A stretch of DNA of 40,042 nucleotides from an uncultured Bacilli bacterium. GTDB lineage: Bacteria; Bacillota_I; Bacilli_A; RF39; UBA660. The translations under genes and the position numbers were made by a program. The notes beneath the pieces were generated by a model that was given only the letters and a program-made list of their open reading frames with translations, did no database searches and was not told the origin of the DNA. Location of the stretch: contig CAKPOS010000012.1 of assembly GCA_934176955.1 (NCBI GenBank), forward strand, positions 1 through 40,042, given 5' to 3'. Below are positions 24,306 to 32,334 of the stretch, piece by piece. Positions within the stretch are counted from its first letter, which is position 1, and each line of letters opens with the position of its first letter.

Positions 24306-25505
24306 ATGATAAATTTAACAATTGATGATTCGACACAAAAAAATATTATAGAGCATTTAAAAGAAACGGAAAAATTATTAAGTCAAGTTTCTTCTAAATT
24401 ATCCAATCATCCTAAAAAATCTAATATATACGCTATGCCTGATTTAGGAATTGCTCAAAATGAAATGAGGATGTTAGGTGGATTCTTTACTGGGGCTTGT
24501 TATACATGGGATAGTGATATTCCTTTTATTCCTATAGATGCTACTGTTAATGTTTGTGGAACGACTGTATATAAATTAAATAAAGAAATTACGAATAAAG
24601 AATTTATTGAGAGACTTAACTATGTCATGAATAATCGAGAAAATTACTTAACTTTTTTGGAAACTTATTTACCTACAGAAGTTTTAAATTCAATTGATAT
24701 TGATGATGCCTCAAAATTTTTTTGGAATTATCATAAAGGAAATCATTTTGTTATTCTTGCAGAATCTAATGGAGAATATGGATTAGCAAAGGGCCAATAT
24801 ATGATTGTTCATGCTTCTGCAATAGAATTTAAAAAAGATAATTTAAAATATGGATTATATCCTGTAGAAGGAAATTGGTTTTATCATAATATTGAAATAG
24901 AATATGATGCTGAGGGAAAAAGGTATATTCGTTATATATCAGGAGAACAAGCAAAGAGGTTTTATGATATAGCCACTTATTTAAAAGAATTTAATCAAAA
25001 AAGAAATCGATATTTTTGTCAAAGTATATTAGGAGATTTAGCAGAGGGGGAATTGATTAATATTAGTCATTATGGCATGCCTACTATAAATTCAGTATGC
25101 ATAGGAAGTCAATGGGAACAAGAAGATTATACTCTTTTAACTGCACCAGGAAATGATGTCTTTTTGGTACATCCTGAAATCAATTTAGAGAATCAAAATA
25201 GTATAATTATAAATGGTAAAAATATAACTTTAACTCCTCATGGATGTGGTGTAAGGATGGAGAATTCTTTCGATAAAATCGAATATTTTGCTGATGAAAT
25301 CAAAATTGGAAATAATACTTATCGATGTGGGAAAAGTGTAAATATAGGTTTGGATGTTTCTGTTAGGACACAAGGAATGACTCAAGATGACTTAGATAAT
25401 CATATTGAAAATATATTGTCAAAATGTCCGGGAAAAGTTTATGGAAGATTAAGGCAAAGATATGCCAGAACTAAATATGGCGATACGATTTATAAGAGGG
25501 ATTAA
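24306..25505 (+). CDS. Highly divergent RtcB-like RNA ligase homologue
   Basis: 399 residues that I align by eye to RtcB (3'-phosphate/5'-OH RNA ligase). The motifs come in RtcB order: IYAMPDLG (cf. AVMPDVH), IPIDATVNVCGTTVYKL (cf. VGVDIGCGMNALRT), YHKGNHFVIL (cf. GTGNHFIEI), MIVHASA (cf. MLHSGSR), INISHYG (cf. CHHNYV), LLTAPGND (cf. IIPGSMG) and TPHGCGVRM (cf. CSHGAGRVM). C84, H147, H169, H255 and H312 match the metal ligands, H312 being the expected guanylylated residue. The RKGA motif and the His of PDVH are missing. So it may ligate RNA or be a related activity. One base separates it from a histidine phosphatase. The fold relation is inference from motifs. Confidence 0.6.
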   Translation: MINLTIDDSTQKNIIEHLKETEKLLSQVSSKLSNHPKKSNIYAMPDLGIAQNEMRMLGGFFTGACYTWDSDIPFIPIDATVNVCGTTVYKLNKEITNKEFIERLNYVMNNRENYLTFLETYLPTEVLNSIDIDDASKFFWNYHKGNHFVILAESNGEYGLAKGQYMIVHASAIEFKKDNLKYGLYPVEGNWFYHNIEIEYDAEGKRYIRYISGEQAKRFYDIATYLKEFNQKRNRYFCQSILGDLAEGELINISHYGMPTINSVCIGSQWEQEDYTLLTAPGNDVFLVHPEINLENQNSIIINGKNITLTPHGCGVRMENSFDKIEYFADEIKIGNNTYRCGKSVNIGLDVSVRTQGMTQDDLDNHIENILSKCPGKVYGRLRQRYARTKYGDTIYKRD

Positions 25506-25506
25506 A

Positions 25507-26109
25507 ATGTCAATAGTGACATTGATAAGACATGCAGAAACAACTTATAATGCTAGTAAAATCTTTGCAGGTAGAATTGATTGCGAATTGTCAGAAAAAG
25601 GCATTCGAGATACTAAAAATAAATTCAATTATCAAAAAGAAGATTTTGATATTTATTATTGTTCTCCTTTGAAAAGAAGTATAGATACTTTGAATTTGAT
25701 GATTGAAGATATTGATAAAATTAATATTGATAATAGAATTATTGAAATATCTATTGGAGATTGGGAAGGAAAGTCCAAAGAAACATTGTCACAGGATTTA
25801 TTAGCTAATTATCGAAAGGGAATATATACATCACCGTATGCAGAAACAATAAAAGAAGTGGATGAAAGAGTGAGTAGTTTTATTTTAGAACTCTTTGATT
25901 TATTTGATGATGATACCAGAATTCTTGTGATAACACATAATGGGGTAATGAGATCGATTAAGAGAAATTTTGTTCCTGACTATGAAAATATTATGTCAAG
26001 TAATTTAGAAACGATTGTTTTAGATAGGAAAAATTATACTTACTATTTAAATAATAAAAAAGAAAAAACACATAAAAAAATATTACTTAATAGGAATGGA
26101 ACTTTATAA
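25507..26109 (+). CDS. Histidine phosphatase family protein (phosphoglycerate mutase-like)
   Basis: 200 residues. LIRHAETTYN (6-15) carries the phosphohistidine of the RHG/RHA motif. GRIDCELSEKG, CSPLKRS and IIEISIGDWEGKS (general acid Glu) follow, and THNGVMRSI gives the second catalytic His. The family removes phosphate from small metabolites, proteins or nucleotides; the substrate here is unknown. The start is ATG 25507, seven bases after GAGGG, one base beyond the stop of the RtcB-like gene. An upstream ATG inside that gene adds residues with no family match. The tight spacing suggests joint action on RNA ends or nucleotides, which is inference. Confidence 0.88.
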   Translation: MSIVTLIRHAETTYNASKIFAGRIDCELSEKGIRDTKNKFNYQKEDFDIYYCSPLKRSIDTLNLMIEDIDKINIDNRIIEISIGDWEGKSKETLSQDLLANYRKGIYTSPYAETIKEVDERVSSFILELFDLFDDDTRILVITHNGVMRSIKRNFVPDYENIMSSNLETIVLDRKNYTYYLNNKKEKTHKKILLNRNGTL

Positions 26110-26242
26110 TACAATAATAAATTTAAATGATAAGTTATAAATTAAGAAATATATTTTCTCCTTCATGAATTCTTACATTTTAATGGGTGACTGAGTAGTA
26201 TTCAAAATTGTTATAAAGGGAAAAAATCTTTTGATTTTTGAA

Positions 26243-26271
26243 TTGACAAAGGTAGAGAAAAATGGTACCAT
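26243..26271 (+). promoter_or_regulatory. Promoter of the SpaA-like gene (TACCAT type)
   Basis: TTGACA (26243-26248), 17-bp spacer, TACCAT (26266-26271). It matches the sortase operon promoter in all three parts, and it shows that translation starts at 26303, not at in-frame codons further upstream. Confidence 0.6.
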
Positions 26272-26302
26272 AATCACGAAACTTAAAGGAGGGGGATTTG
26301 CA

Positions 26303-26863
26303 ATGGCAAGAGATGTTTTTAAGTATGTAGGATTAGCTTTAGTAGCAGTAGGAATTGTAGTTGTAATGAAAAGTTTGTTTTCTAGTGATACAGAATGGAA
26401 AGAAACGGAAACGAAGGCAAGTACTAAAAAAGCATATAATGTAACAGTAAGTTTAATAGATAAAGATACAAATGCTTATATTTCAGATTCTAAACTAGTT
26501 GTAAAGAATAGTAAAGGAAATGTAGTTGATGAGTGGACAACATCTGATGGAGTACATTTAATTAGTAATTTAAGTAATGGAACATATACTTTAAATCAAG
26601 AAACAACAAGTAGTAAGTATTTTTTAAATACAGATACCATTACTTTTAAAATAGCGGGAAAAGATCAGAAGGTAAGTATGTATAATATTGCTTTAACTGA
26701 AGAACAAATTAAAAATGGAGTAAATAATAATCCTAATATCAGTTCTAATGAAACAGCAGTAGAAAATACTTCTTCTTTTGGAAGTCTTATGCCGTACTTT
26801 ATTGCAACAATATGTATCTTACTAGGTGGATGTTTTCTTTACAAAACCTGTCGTGAAAATTAA
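26303..26863 (+). CDS. Two-TM surface protein with one SpaA/Cna-B-like domain
   Basis: 186 residues, start ATG 26303 behind AAAGGAGGGGG. TM 1 (about 6-24) is followed by a linker and a β-sandwich resembling SpaA/Cna-B domains: VTVSLIDKDTNAYISDSKLVVKNSKGNVV, then LSNGTYTLNQE and a closing NIAL strand. A second TM (about 160-180) ends in KTCREN. No LPxTG-like motif precedes TM 2, so the domain would be displayed between two membrane anchors. A pilin-like, sortase-independent role is possible. It has its own promoter and terminator. Confidence 0.7.
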   Translation: MARDVFKYVGLALVAVGIVVVMKSLFSSDTEWKETETKASTKKAYNVTVSLIDKDTNAYISDSKLVVKNSKGNVVDEWTTSDGVHLISNLSNGTYTLNQETTSSKYFLNTDTITFKIAGKDQKVSMYNIALTEEQIKNGVNNNPNISSNETAVENTSSFGSLMPYFIATICILLGGCFLYKTCREN

Positions 26864-26895
26864 GCAGATTAACATGATTATAATTTGCTTTTTTT
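26862..26895 (+). terminator. Terminator of the SpaA-like gene
   Basis: AAGCAGATTA (26862-26871) pairs with TAATTTGCTT (26881-26890), one G·U, followed by a T run. The stem starts in the stop codon. Confidence 0.75.
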
Positions 26896-26924
26896 CTTTG
26901 AAAAAATAGAAAAGAGGAATAAAA

Positions 26925-28043
26925 ATGAAAAAAGAAATACCAATTACTTTAATTACAGGATATTTAGGAAGTGGAAAAACAACTTTAATTAATCATATAT
27001 TACAAAATGAAAATCAGAAAAAAATAGCCGTAATTGTCAATGATATTGGGGAAGTAAATATTGATGAGACATTAATTGAGCAAGGAGGAGTAGTGAATAA
27101 AAAGGATTCTTCTCTTGTTGCTTTAACGAATGGTTGTATTTGTTGTAATTTAAAAATGGATTTAGTAGAACAGATTGATGAAATTATTGCTCAGGATAAA
27201 TTTGATGCAATTGTTATTGAATCTAGTGGAATTTGCGAACCAATTCCTATTGTTCAAACCATCACGATGATGCCTGAAATGATGAAATCGAAAGAAAATT
27301 GTTATTTGGATGCTGTAATTACAGTAGTAGATGCTATTCGTTTAAAAGAAGAGTTTCAATGTGGAAATAGTTTGAAAAAAGAAAATATAGATGAAGAAGA
27401 TATGGAAAAGTTAATTATTGAACAATTAGAATTCTGTAATATTATTATCTTAAATAAAAAAGATGAAGTTTCTAAGGAGGAATTAGCTGAAATCAAAGCA
27501 GTAATTAGAAGCATTCAGCCACAAGCTAAGATTATTGAAACTAATTATTCTAAGGTAGAAATTAATCAAATATTTGATACTCATTTATTTGATTTAGAAG
27601 CATCTTCAATGACAGCAGGTTGGATTGAGGCAATGAATAATCCAGAAGAATTAATGACTAGTGAAGAAGTATTAGAATATGGAATTTCAACATTTGTTTA
27701 TTATCGTCGTGAACCATTTAATCGAAAAATGTTTTATGAATTTTTAGATCAAAAATGGGATTCTTCCATTATTCGTTGTAAAGGGTTAGTTTATTTCACT
27801 GATGAAATGGATACTGCTTATATGGTAGAAAGTGCAGGAAATAGTAAAAATTTAGTTTCCACTGGACCATTTGTTTGTGCATTACCAAAACAAGAGCAAC
27901 AAATGATTTTAATTCAAAATCCTGATATTGTTGATATTTGGGATGAAAATTATCAAGATCGTATGAATAAGATTGTTTTTATTGGAAAGAATATGGATAA
28001 AGAAGGAATTGTTGCTCAGTTAGATAGTTTTTTAGATTTATAA
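26925..28043 (+). CDS. CobW/COG0523 family metal-chaperone GTPase
   Basis: 372 residues. Walker A GYLGSGKT (12-19) opens a G3E GTPase domain. NDIGEVNID follows, then the metal-binding CICC (71-74, in TNGCICCNL), ESSGICEP, and NKKDE as the guanine motif. The C-terminal CobW_C domain (about 230-340) has FVYYRREPFNRKMFYEFL and KGLVYFTDE. The family delivers zinc, cobalt or another metal to client enzymes in the cytoplasm. No Zur-like site, metal transporter or metalloenzyme is adjacent, so the metal cannot be told. Its own ribosome binding site is AAGAGGA; a terminator follows at 28050. Confidence 0.9.
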   Translation: MKKEIPITLITGYLGSGKTTLINHILQNENQKKIAVIVNDIGEVNIDETLIEQGGVVNKKDSSLVALTNGCICCNLKMDLVEQIDEIIAQDKFDAIVIESSGICEPIPIVQTITMMPEMMKSKENCYLDAVITVVDAIRLKEEFQCGNSLKKENIDEEDMEKLIIEQLEFCNIIILNKKDEVSKEELAEIKAVIRSIQPQAKIIETNYSKVEINQIFDTHLFDLEASSMTAGWIEAMNNPEELMTSEEVLEYGISTFVYYRREPFNRKMFYEFLDQKWDSSIIRCKGLVYFTDEMDTAYMVESAGNSKNLVSTGPFVCALPKQEQQMILIQNPDIVDIWDENYQDRMNKIVFIGKNMDKEGIVAQLDSFLDL

Positions 28044-28049
28044 ATCATA

Positions 28050-28087
28050 AAGTAATTTTAGATGAAGAATTTTAAGATTACTTTTTT
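28050..28087 (+). terminator. Terminator of the CobW-like gene
   Basis: AAGTAATTTTA (28050-28060) pairs with TAAGATTACTT (28073-28083), one G·U, followed by T residues. Downstream, TTTTTCAA (28117-28124) and TTGAAAAA (28141-28148) form another perfect inverted repeat of unknown role. Confidence 0.75.
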
Positions 28088-28212
28088 GTTTGTTTTAAAA
28101 AAATACTTATATAAAATTTTTCAACACGTAAGTAAAATGCTTGAAAAAGGATGAGAACTATTATATACTTAAGTTATGTTAAACTCTAGGAAGGTAGTAT
28201 GGGTGTGATATA

Positions 28213-28968
28213 ATGAAGGAAACAAAGATAATGAGAGTATTTGAACAATATATTAAGAAATTTGATATGAATAAAGGAAATGTAAAAGCAATGTATTTTC
28301 ATAGTATTAAGATGATGGAGTTATGTAAGGATATTGCTTCAAATATTGGAATATTTTCTGATGAAGAAATTATTGTATGTGGACTTATTGGTCTTTTTCA
28401 TGATATTGGAATGTTTAGTAATAAATTTAAGAATTGTTTAATTGTTGAAGATAATATGGATAAAGTAAAAGAAAGTATTGATATTTTGTTTGATAAGGAA
28501 AATTTAATTCATAAAATTACGGATGATACAAAGTATGATGATGCAATTAAGATTGCTATTTATTGTCAAAATAAAAATGGTTTGCCTCAAGGGTTTCATC
28601 AAAAAGTCCTTCATTTTTGTATGGTATTAAGAGATGCTCATGTTATCGAGACTTTTCGGATGATTACGAATTATCCTTATATGGATATGTATATTGATAA
28701 CTTTCCTAATGATTTAGCGTATAATGATTTTAAACAATTTAAAGTGGTAAATGCAAAAGTTAGTGATAATGATGCAGATAAAATATTAGAAGTGATGTCT
28801 TTAATCTTTGGAATGAATTATTCTTATAGTTATACTTTATTAAAAGAAGAAGAATCTGTTAATAAACTAGTAGGTGCTTTAAAAATTGGAAATAAGAATA
28901 TTAATCGTTTCTTTTATCAACTTGCTTCTGCTTTAAATGTCTATATAGAAAGAAAAATTATGGGTTAA
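28213..28968 (+). CDS. HD-domain phosphohydrolase-like protein
   Basis: 251 residues. H30 (YFHSIKM), H63-D64 (GLFHDIGMFS) and D141 (LRDAHVIETF) give the HD metal-binding pattern. The rest is helical. Small stand-alone HD proteins act on nucleotides or phosphoesters; the substrate here is unknown. The ATG at 28213 overlaps by one base the stop of a four-codon frame (MGVI, 28199-28213) that itself follows AGGAAGG, so translation may be coupled to that minimal frame. The next element downstream is the valS T-box with its own promoter. Confidence 0.8.
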   Translation: MKETKIMRVFEQYIKKFDMNKGNVKAMYFHSIKMMELCKDIASNIGIFSDEEIIVCGLIGLFHDIGMFSNKFKNCLIVEDNMDKVKESIDILFDKENLIHKITDDTKYDDAIKIAIYCQNKNGLPQGFHQKVLHFCMVLRDAHVIETFRMITNYPYMDMYIDNFPNDLAYNDFKQFKVVNAKVSDNDADKILEVMSLIFGMNYSYSYTLLKEEESVNKLVGALKIGNKNINRFFYQLASALNVYIERKIMG

Positions 28969-28982
28969 TGTAAAAAAAGTAA

Positions 28983-29011
28983 TTGTCAAAGAAAGTTTTT
29001 TTTGCTATACT
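28983..29011 (+). promoter_or_regulatory. valS promoter
   Basis: TTGTCA (28983-28988), 17-bp spacer, TATACT (29006-29011), giving a start of transcription close to 29018. Confidence 0.65.
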
Positions 29012-29017
29012 TTCATT

Positions 29018-29246
29018 AGATGCGCTGAACAAGAGGAGTATATAATTTTGATTGATAGAGAGTTAGTGGATGGTGGAAACTAATAATTAAGGTTATAGAA
29101 GGTAGCTTGGGAGCATATTTTCTGAAGATTTAGTAGGAAATTCCGTATTACTGCGTTAAAGTATTGAGGTGCATATATTAATATATGAATAAAGGTGGTA
29201 CCGTGGACTAAAGTTCATCCTTTTTATAGGGATGGGCTTTTTCTTT
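29018..29246 (+). promoter_or_regulatory. T-box riboswitch of valS (specifier GUA)
   Basis: The leader has the T-box sequence AAAGGTGGTACCGTGG (29191-29206), which pairs with the tRNA acceptor end, and a terminator made by AAAGTTCATCC (29210-29220) with GGATGGGCTTT before T residues. In stem I the helices TATAA/TTATA and CAAG/CTTG bracket a loop holding GTA (29102-29104) followed by a purine, as expected for a specifier. GUA is a Val codon and agrees with the gene. Uncharged tRNA-Val should switch on valS. Confidence 0.9.
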
Positions 29247-29299
29247 GGGAAAAGTAAACGGTAAGTATTTTACGAAAATAAAAAAGAAAGGTGAATAAT

Positions 29300-31825
29300 A
29301 TGTTAGAGAAAAAATATGATTTTAAAGAAGTAGAGAAAGATAAGTATGAATATTGGTTAAAGAAAGGGTATTTTAAGTCAGGAGATAAGTCCAAGAAACC
29401 TTATTGTATTGTGTTGCCTCCTCCAAATGTTACAGGAAAATTACATTTAGGGCATGCATGGAATGTTACGATTCAGGATGCGATTATTCGGTATAAGCGT
29501 ATGGAAGGTTATGATGCTCTATGGTTACCTGGTATGGATCATGCTGCAATTGCTACAGAGGCTAAGGTAGTAAAAAGATTAAAGGATAAAGGATTAGATA
29601 AGCATACTGTTGGAAGAGAGAAATTTTTGGAAGAATGTTGGAACTGGACTAATGAGCATGCGAATATTATTCGTAGTCAGTGGGCAAAGTTAGGGATTTC
29701 TTTAGATTATTCTATGGAAAGATTTACTCTTGATAAAGGGTTAGAGGAAGCGGTAAAAAAGGTCTTTGTTGATTATTATGATAAAGGACTAATTTATCGA
29801 GGAGAGAAAATTATTAACTGGGATCCTGTTGCGAAGACTGCGCTTTCTAATGAAGAAGTTATTTATGGAGAAGAAAAGAGTGCTTTTTATCATTTAAAAT
29901 ACTTATTGGAGAATAGTAATGAGTATATTGATGTTGCTACGACTAGGCCTGAGACTTTATTTGGAGATACTGCTGTTGCTGTTAATGAGAAGGATCCTAG
30001 GTATCAAGATTTTATTGGAAAGAATGTTATTTTGCCTTTAGTGGGGAGAAAAATTCCTGTTATTACGGATGAACATGCGGATATGGAAAAAGGTACAGGT
30101 GCTGTAAAAATTACACCTGCTTCGGATCCTAATGATTTTGAAGTAGGATTAAGACATAATTTAGAGAGAATTATTATTATGAATGATGATGCTACAATGA
30201 ATGAAAATTGTGGGAAGTATCAAGGATTATCGAGAGAAGAAGCTAGAGAAGCAGTAGTTCGAGATTTAAAAGAACAAAATTTATTATTATCTGTTGAACC
30301 TATTGTTCATGAAGTGGGTCATTCTGAGAGAACTGGTGCTTTAGTAGAGCCAATGATTAAAAAGCAATGGTTCGTGAAAATGAGACCTTTAGCGGATAAG
30401 GTGTTAGATAATCAAAAAAATACTGATACAAAGGTTCATTTTGTACCAAATAGGTATGAAAAGACAATGAATCATTGGATGGAGATTACTTATGATTGGT
30501 GTATTTCTAGGCAACTTTGGTGGGGACATCGGATTCCTGCTTGGTATAAGGGGGATGAGGTTTATGTTGGGATGAATCCTCCTAAAGAGAGTGGTTGGGT
30601 TCAAGATGAAGATGTTCTAGATACTTGGTTTTCTAGTGCGTTATGGCCATTTGCAACTTTGGGGTGGCCAAACCAAACAGAAGCTTTAGAAAGATATTAT
30701 CCTAATAATTGCTTAGTTACTGGTTATGATATTATTCCATTTTGGGTAAATCGAATGACTTTTCAAGGAGAAGAATTATTAGGAAAGCGTCCATTTAAGG
30801 ATTGCCTAATTCATGGTTTAATTCGTGATAAACAAGGAAGAAAATTTAGTAAAAGCTTAGGAAATGGTATTGATCCTTTTGATATGATTGCTTTATATGG
30901 AGCAGATTCATTAAGATATTATTTAGCAACTGATGTTGCCAGTGGAACTGATATGCGTTTTGATGAAGATAAAATTAAAGCTACTTGGAATTATATTAAT
31001 AAAATTTGGAATGCTTCAAGATTTGTTTTAATGAATATTGAAGATTTGAATAATATTTGTTTAGAAGAGTTAAAGCCAGAAGATAAATGGATATTAACGA
31101 AATATGAAAAGATGGTTTCTACGACAAAGAAATTTATGGATAGATATGAATTTAATAATGCTTCTAATGCTATTTATGATTTTACTTGGAATTATTTTTG
31201 TGATTATTATATTGAAATGGCTAAATATTCTATTGATGCTGTTTCAACAAAGTCTACTTTGTGTTATGTTTTAACAGGGATTTTAAAATTACTTCATCCG
31301 TTTATGCCTTATGTAACAGAAGAAATTTATCAAATGTTGCCTGTTAAAGAAGCAGAATCAATTATGATTGCTAAATATCCAAAATATACAAAGAAATATA
31401 TTTTTGAAGAGGAAGAGCAAATTGTTGATGATGAAGTTGATTTTATTAAGAACTTTAGAAATGTTAAGGCAGAAAATAATATGACAAAAGAAATGAGAGT
31501 TATGTTTGATACAACTGATGATAATGAGAGAATTGTCAAAATGTTAAAGCTTCAAGATAATTTAGTTACTGAACCTCTTGGGATGAAAGCTTATAAAGTA
31601 TTTTCTAAACATATTAAAGCGCAAATTTTCTTTGAAAAGGCAATGAGTGAGGCTGATAAGTTATTAGAAATGAAGCAAATTGAGGGATTAAGAGCATCAA
31701 TTGCTAGAAGAGAGAAATTACTTAGTAATGAAAATTATGTAAAGAAAGCTCCTCAAAATATTGTGGATATGGATAGACAAAAATTAGCAGAAGAAAAGAA
31801 AAAGTTGGCTGAATTAGAAAGTTGA
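29300..31825 (+). CDS. valS: Valyl-tRNA synthetase
   Basis: 841 residues from ATG 29300, six bases after AAAGGTG; an in-frame GTG at 29291 lies in the ribosome binding site. The class I signature HLGH is at 49-52 (PPPNVTGKLHLGHAWN) and the KMSKS motif is KFSKS at 515-519. The editing (CP1) domain lies between, with TTRPETLFGD and GTGAVKITPASDPNDF. The anticodon-binding region and a C-terminal coiled coil (ARREKLLSNENYVKKAP) complete a full-length ValRS. The TGA stop is shared with the -35 box of the next promoter. Confidence 0.97.
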   Translation: MLEKKYDFKEVEKDKYEYWLKKGYFKSGDKSKKPYCIVLPPPNVTGKLHLGHAWNVTIQDAIIRYKRMEGYDALWLPGMDHAAIATEAKVVKRLKDKGLDKHTVGREKFLEECWNWTNEHANIIRSQWAKLGISLDYSMERFTLDKGLEEAVKKVFVDYYDKGLIYRGEKIINWDPVAKTALSNEEVIYGEEKSAFYHLKYLLENSNEYIDVATTRPETLFGDTAVAVNEKDPRYQDFIGKNVILPLVGRKIPVITDEHADMEKGTGAVKITPASDPNDFEVGLRHNLERIIIMNDDATMNENCGKYQGLSREEAREAVVRDLKEQNLLLSVEPIVHEVGHSERTGALVEPMIKKQWFVKMRPLADKVLDNQKNTDTKVHFVPNRYEKTMNHWMEITYDWCISRQLWWGHRIPAWYKGDEVYVGMNPPKESGWVQDEDVLDTWFSSALWPFATLGWPNQTEALERYYPNNCLVTGYDIIPFWVNRMTFQGEELLGKRPFKDCLIHGLIRDKQGRKFSKSLGNGIDPFDMIALYGADSLRYYLATDVASGTDMRFDEDKIKATWNYINKIWNASRFVLMNIEDLNNICLEELKPEDKWILTKYEKMVSTTKKFMDRYEFNNASNAIYDFTWNYFCDYYIEMAKYSIDAVSTKSTLCYVLTGILKLLHPFMPYVTEEIYQMLPVKEAESIMIAKYPKYTKKYIFEEEEQIVDDEVDFIKNFRNVKAENNMTKEMRVMFDTTDDNERIVKMLKLQDNLVTEPLGMKAYKVFSKHIKAQIFFEKAMSEADKLLEMKQIEGLRASIARREKLLSNENYVKKAPQNIVDMDRQKLAEEKKKLAELES

Positions 31826-31850
31826 CAAAGTTATGATTTAATGTTATGAT
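31822..31850 (+). promoter_or_regulatory. Strong promoter overlapping the valS stop codon
   Basis: TTGACA (31822-31827), 17-bp spacer, TATGAT (31845-31850). The valS TGA stop (31823-31825) lies inside the -35 box. Predicted transcription start near 31857. Confidence 0.7.
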
Positions 31851-31880
31851 TTAGATACTTTTGAAAGGGAGAGATTAAAA

Positions 31881-31964
31881 ATGTTAAACAATCAATTATT
31901 TTCGACGGTTTTTATTGTAAAGAATAAGTCAATTTATTGCATTGATTGTTTTGGCATACTTTAA
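31881..31964 (+). CDS. 27-codon small ORF ahead of the thrS leader
   Basis: ATG 31881 follows AAAGGGAGAG (31864-31873) and lies about 24 bases into the transcript predicted from 31822-31850. The product starts MLNNQLFSTVFIVK and ends YCIDCFGIL; Ile, Leu and Val are frequent and a CxxC pair is present. Thirty bases after its stop there is a strong terminator. It may be a leader peptide of a translation-sensing attenuator, a small protein, or a by-product of an sRNA. There is no family match I can name. Confidence 0.45.
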   Translation: MLNNQLFSTVFIVKNKSIYCIDCFGIL

Positions 31965-31993
31965 AGTTAGTTTAAACTTTGATTGATATTAGT

Positions 31994-32026
31994 AAAGCCT
32001 ATTACAGTTAATGTGATGGGCTTTTT
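31994..32026 (+). terminator. Strong terminator between valS and the thrS T-box
   Basis: A 13-bp stem, AAAGCCTATTACA (31994-32006) with TGTGATGGGCTTT (32012-32024), two G·U pairs, five-base loop, T run. It ends valS readthrough and the short transcript from 31822. A weak upstream helix, AAAGTT/AACTTT (about 31963-31980), could be a competing structure. Confidence 0.85.
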
Positions 32027-32044
32027 AGTTATAGTAAAAGACTT

Positions 32045-32235
32045 TGATATAGGACATGATTATTAACTGTTTATTTTGAAGAGAGTTATCAGTTGGTGAA
32101 AGATAATAAATAACGTTAATCATTACTACCTATTAGTTGACCTTTAATAGGGTTCCCGTTTGATACGGTTAGAATGAAGAGTGAAAAGTAAGGATGGTAC
32201 CGTGCAGTATGCACTTCTTTTGTATCATCTTTTTT
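32045..32235 (+). promoter_or_regulatory. T-box riboswitch of thrS (specifier ACU)
   Basis: The T-box core is AGGATGGTACCGTGC (32191-32205). Stem I is closed by ATAGG (32048-32052) with CCTAT (32129-32133). Above it the loop holds ACT (32125-32127) followed by A, a Thr specifier. AGAGAGTT and GGTGAAAG resemble conserved stem I segments. The terminator GATGGTAC (32193-32200) with GTATCATC (32222-32229), then six T, sequesters the T-box itself. I find no good promoter directly ahead, so transcription may come from 31822 or valS past the terminator at 31994. Confidence 0.85.
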
Positions 32236-32260
32236 GTGTTTATGATGGGAGATGATGAAA

Positions 32261-32311
32261 ATGACGGAAACGGAATTTGAGATGATAAAGTTGCCTTTTA
32301 AAAGTGAATAA
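32261..32311 (+). CDS. 16-codon frame between the T-box and thrS
   Basis: GGGAG precedes ATG 32261, giving MTETEFEMIKLPFKSE and a TAA stop 23 bases before the thrS start. It may be a translated leader, or a relic of the lost N-terminal TGS region of ThrRS. The sequence is too short to decide. Confidence 0.25.
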   Translation: MTETEFEMIKLPFKSE

Positions 32312-32334
32312 AATTTTAGAAAGAAGGAATAAAA

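Noticed and set aside
25462..25506. Longer start for the histidine phosphatase, overlapping the RtcB-like gene
   Set aside because: The added residues have no family match, while ATG 25507 has a good ribosome binding site and starts exactly at the conserved first strand.
26231..26302. Longer N-terminus for the SpaA-like protein
   Set aside because: The region holds a promoter and the Shine-Dalgarno AAAGGAGGGGG, and the residues before the Met at 26303 do not look like a signal sequence.
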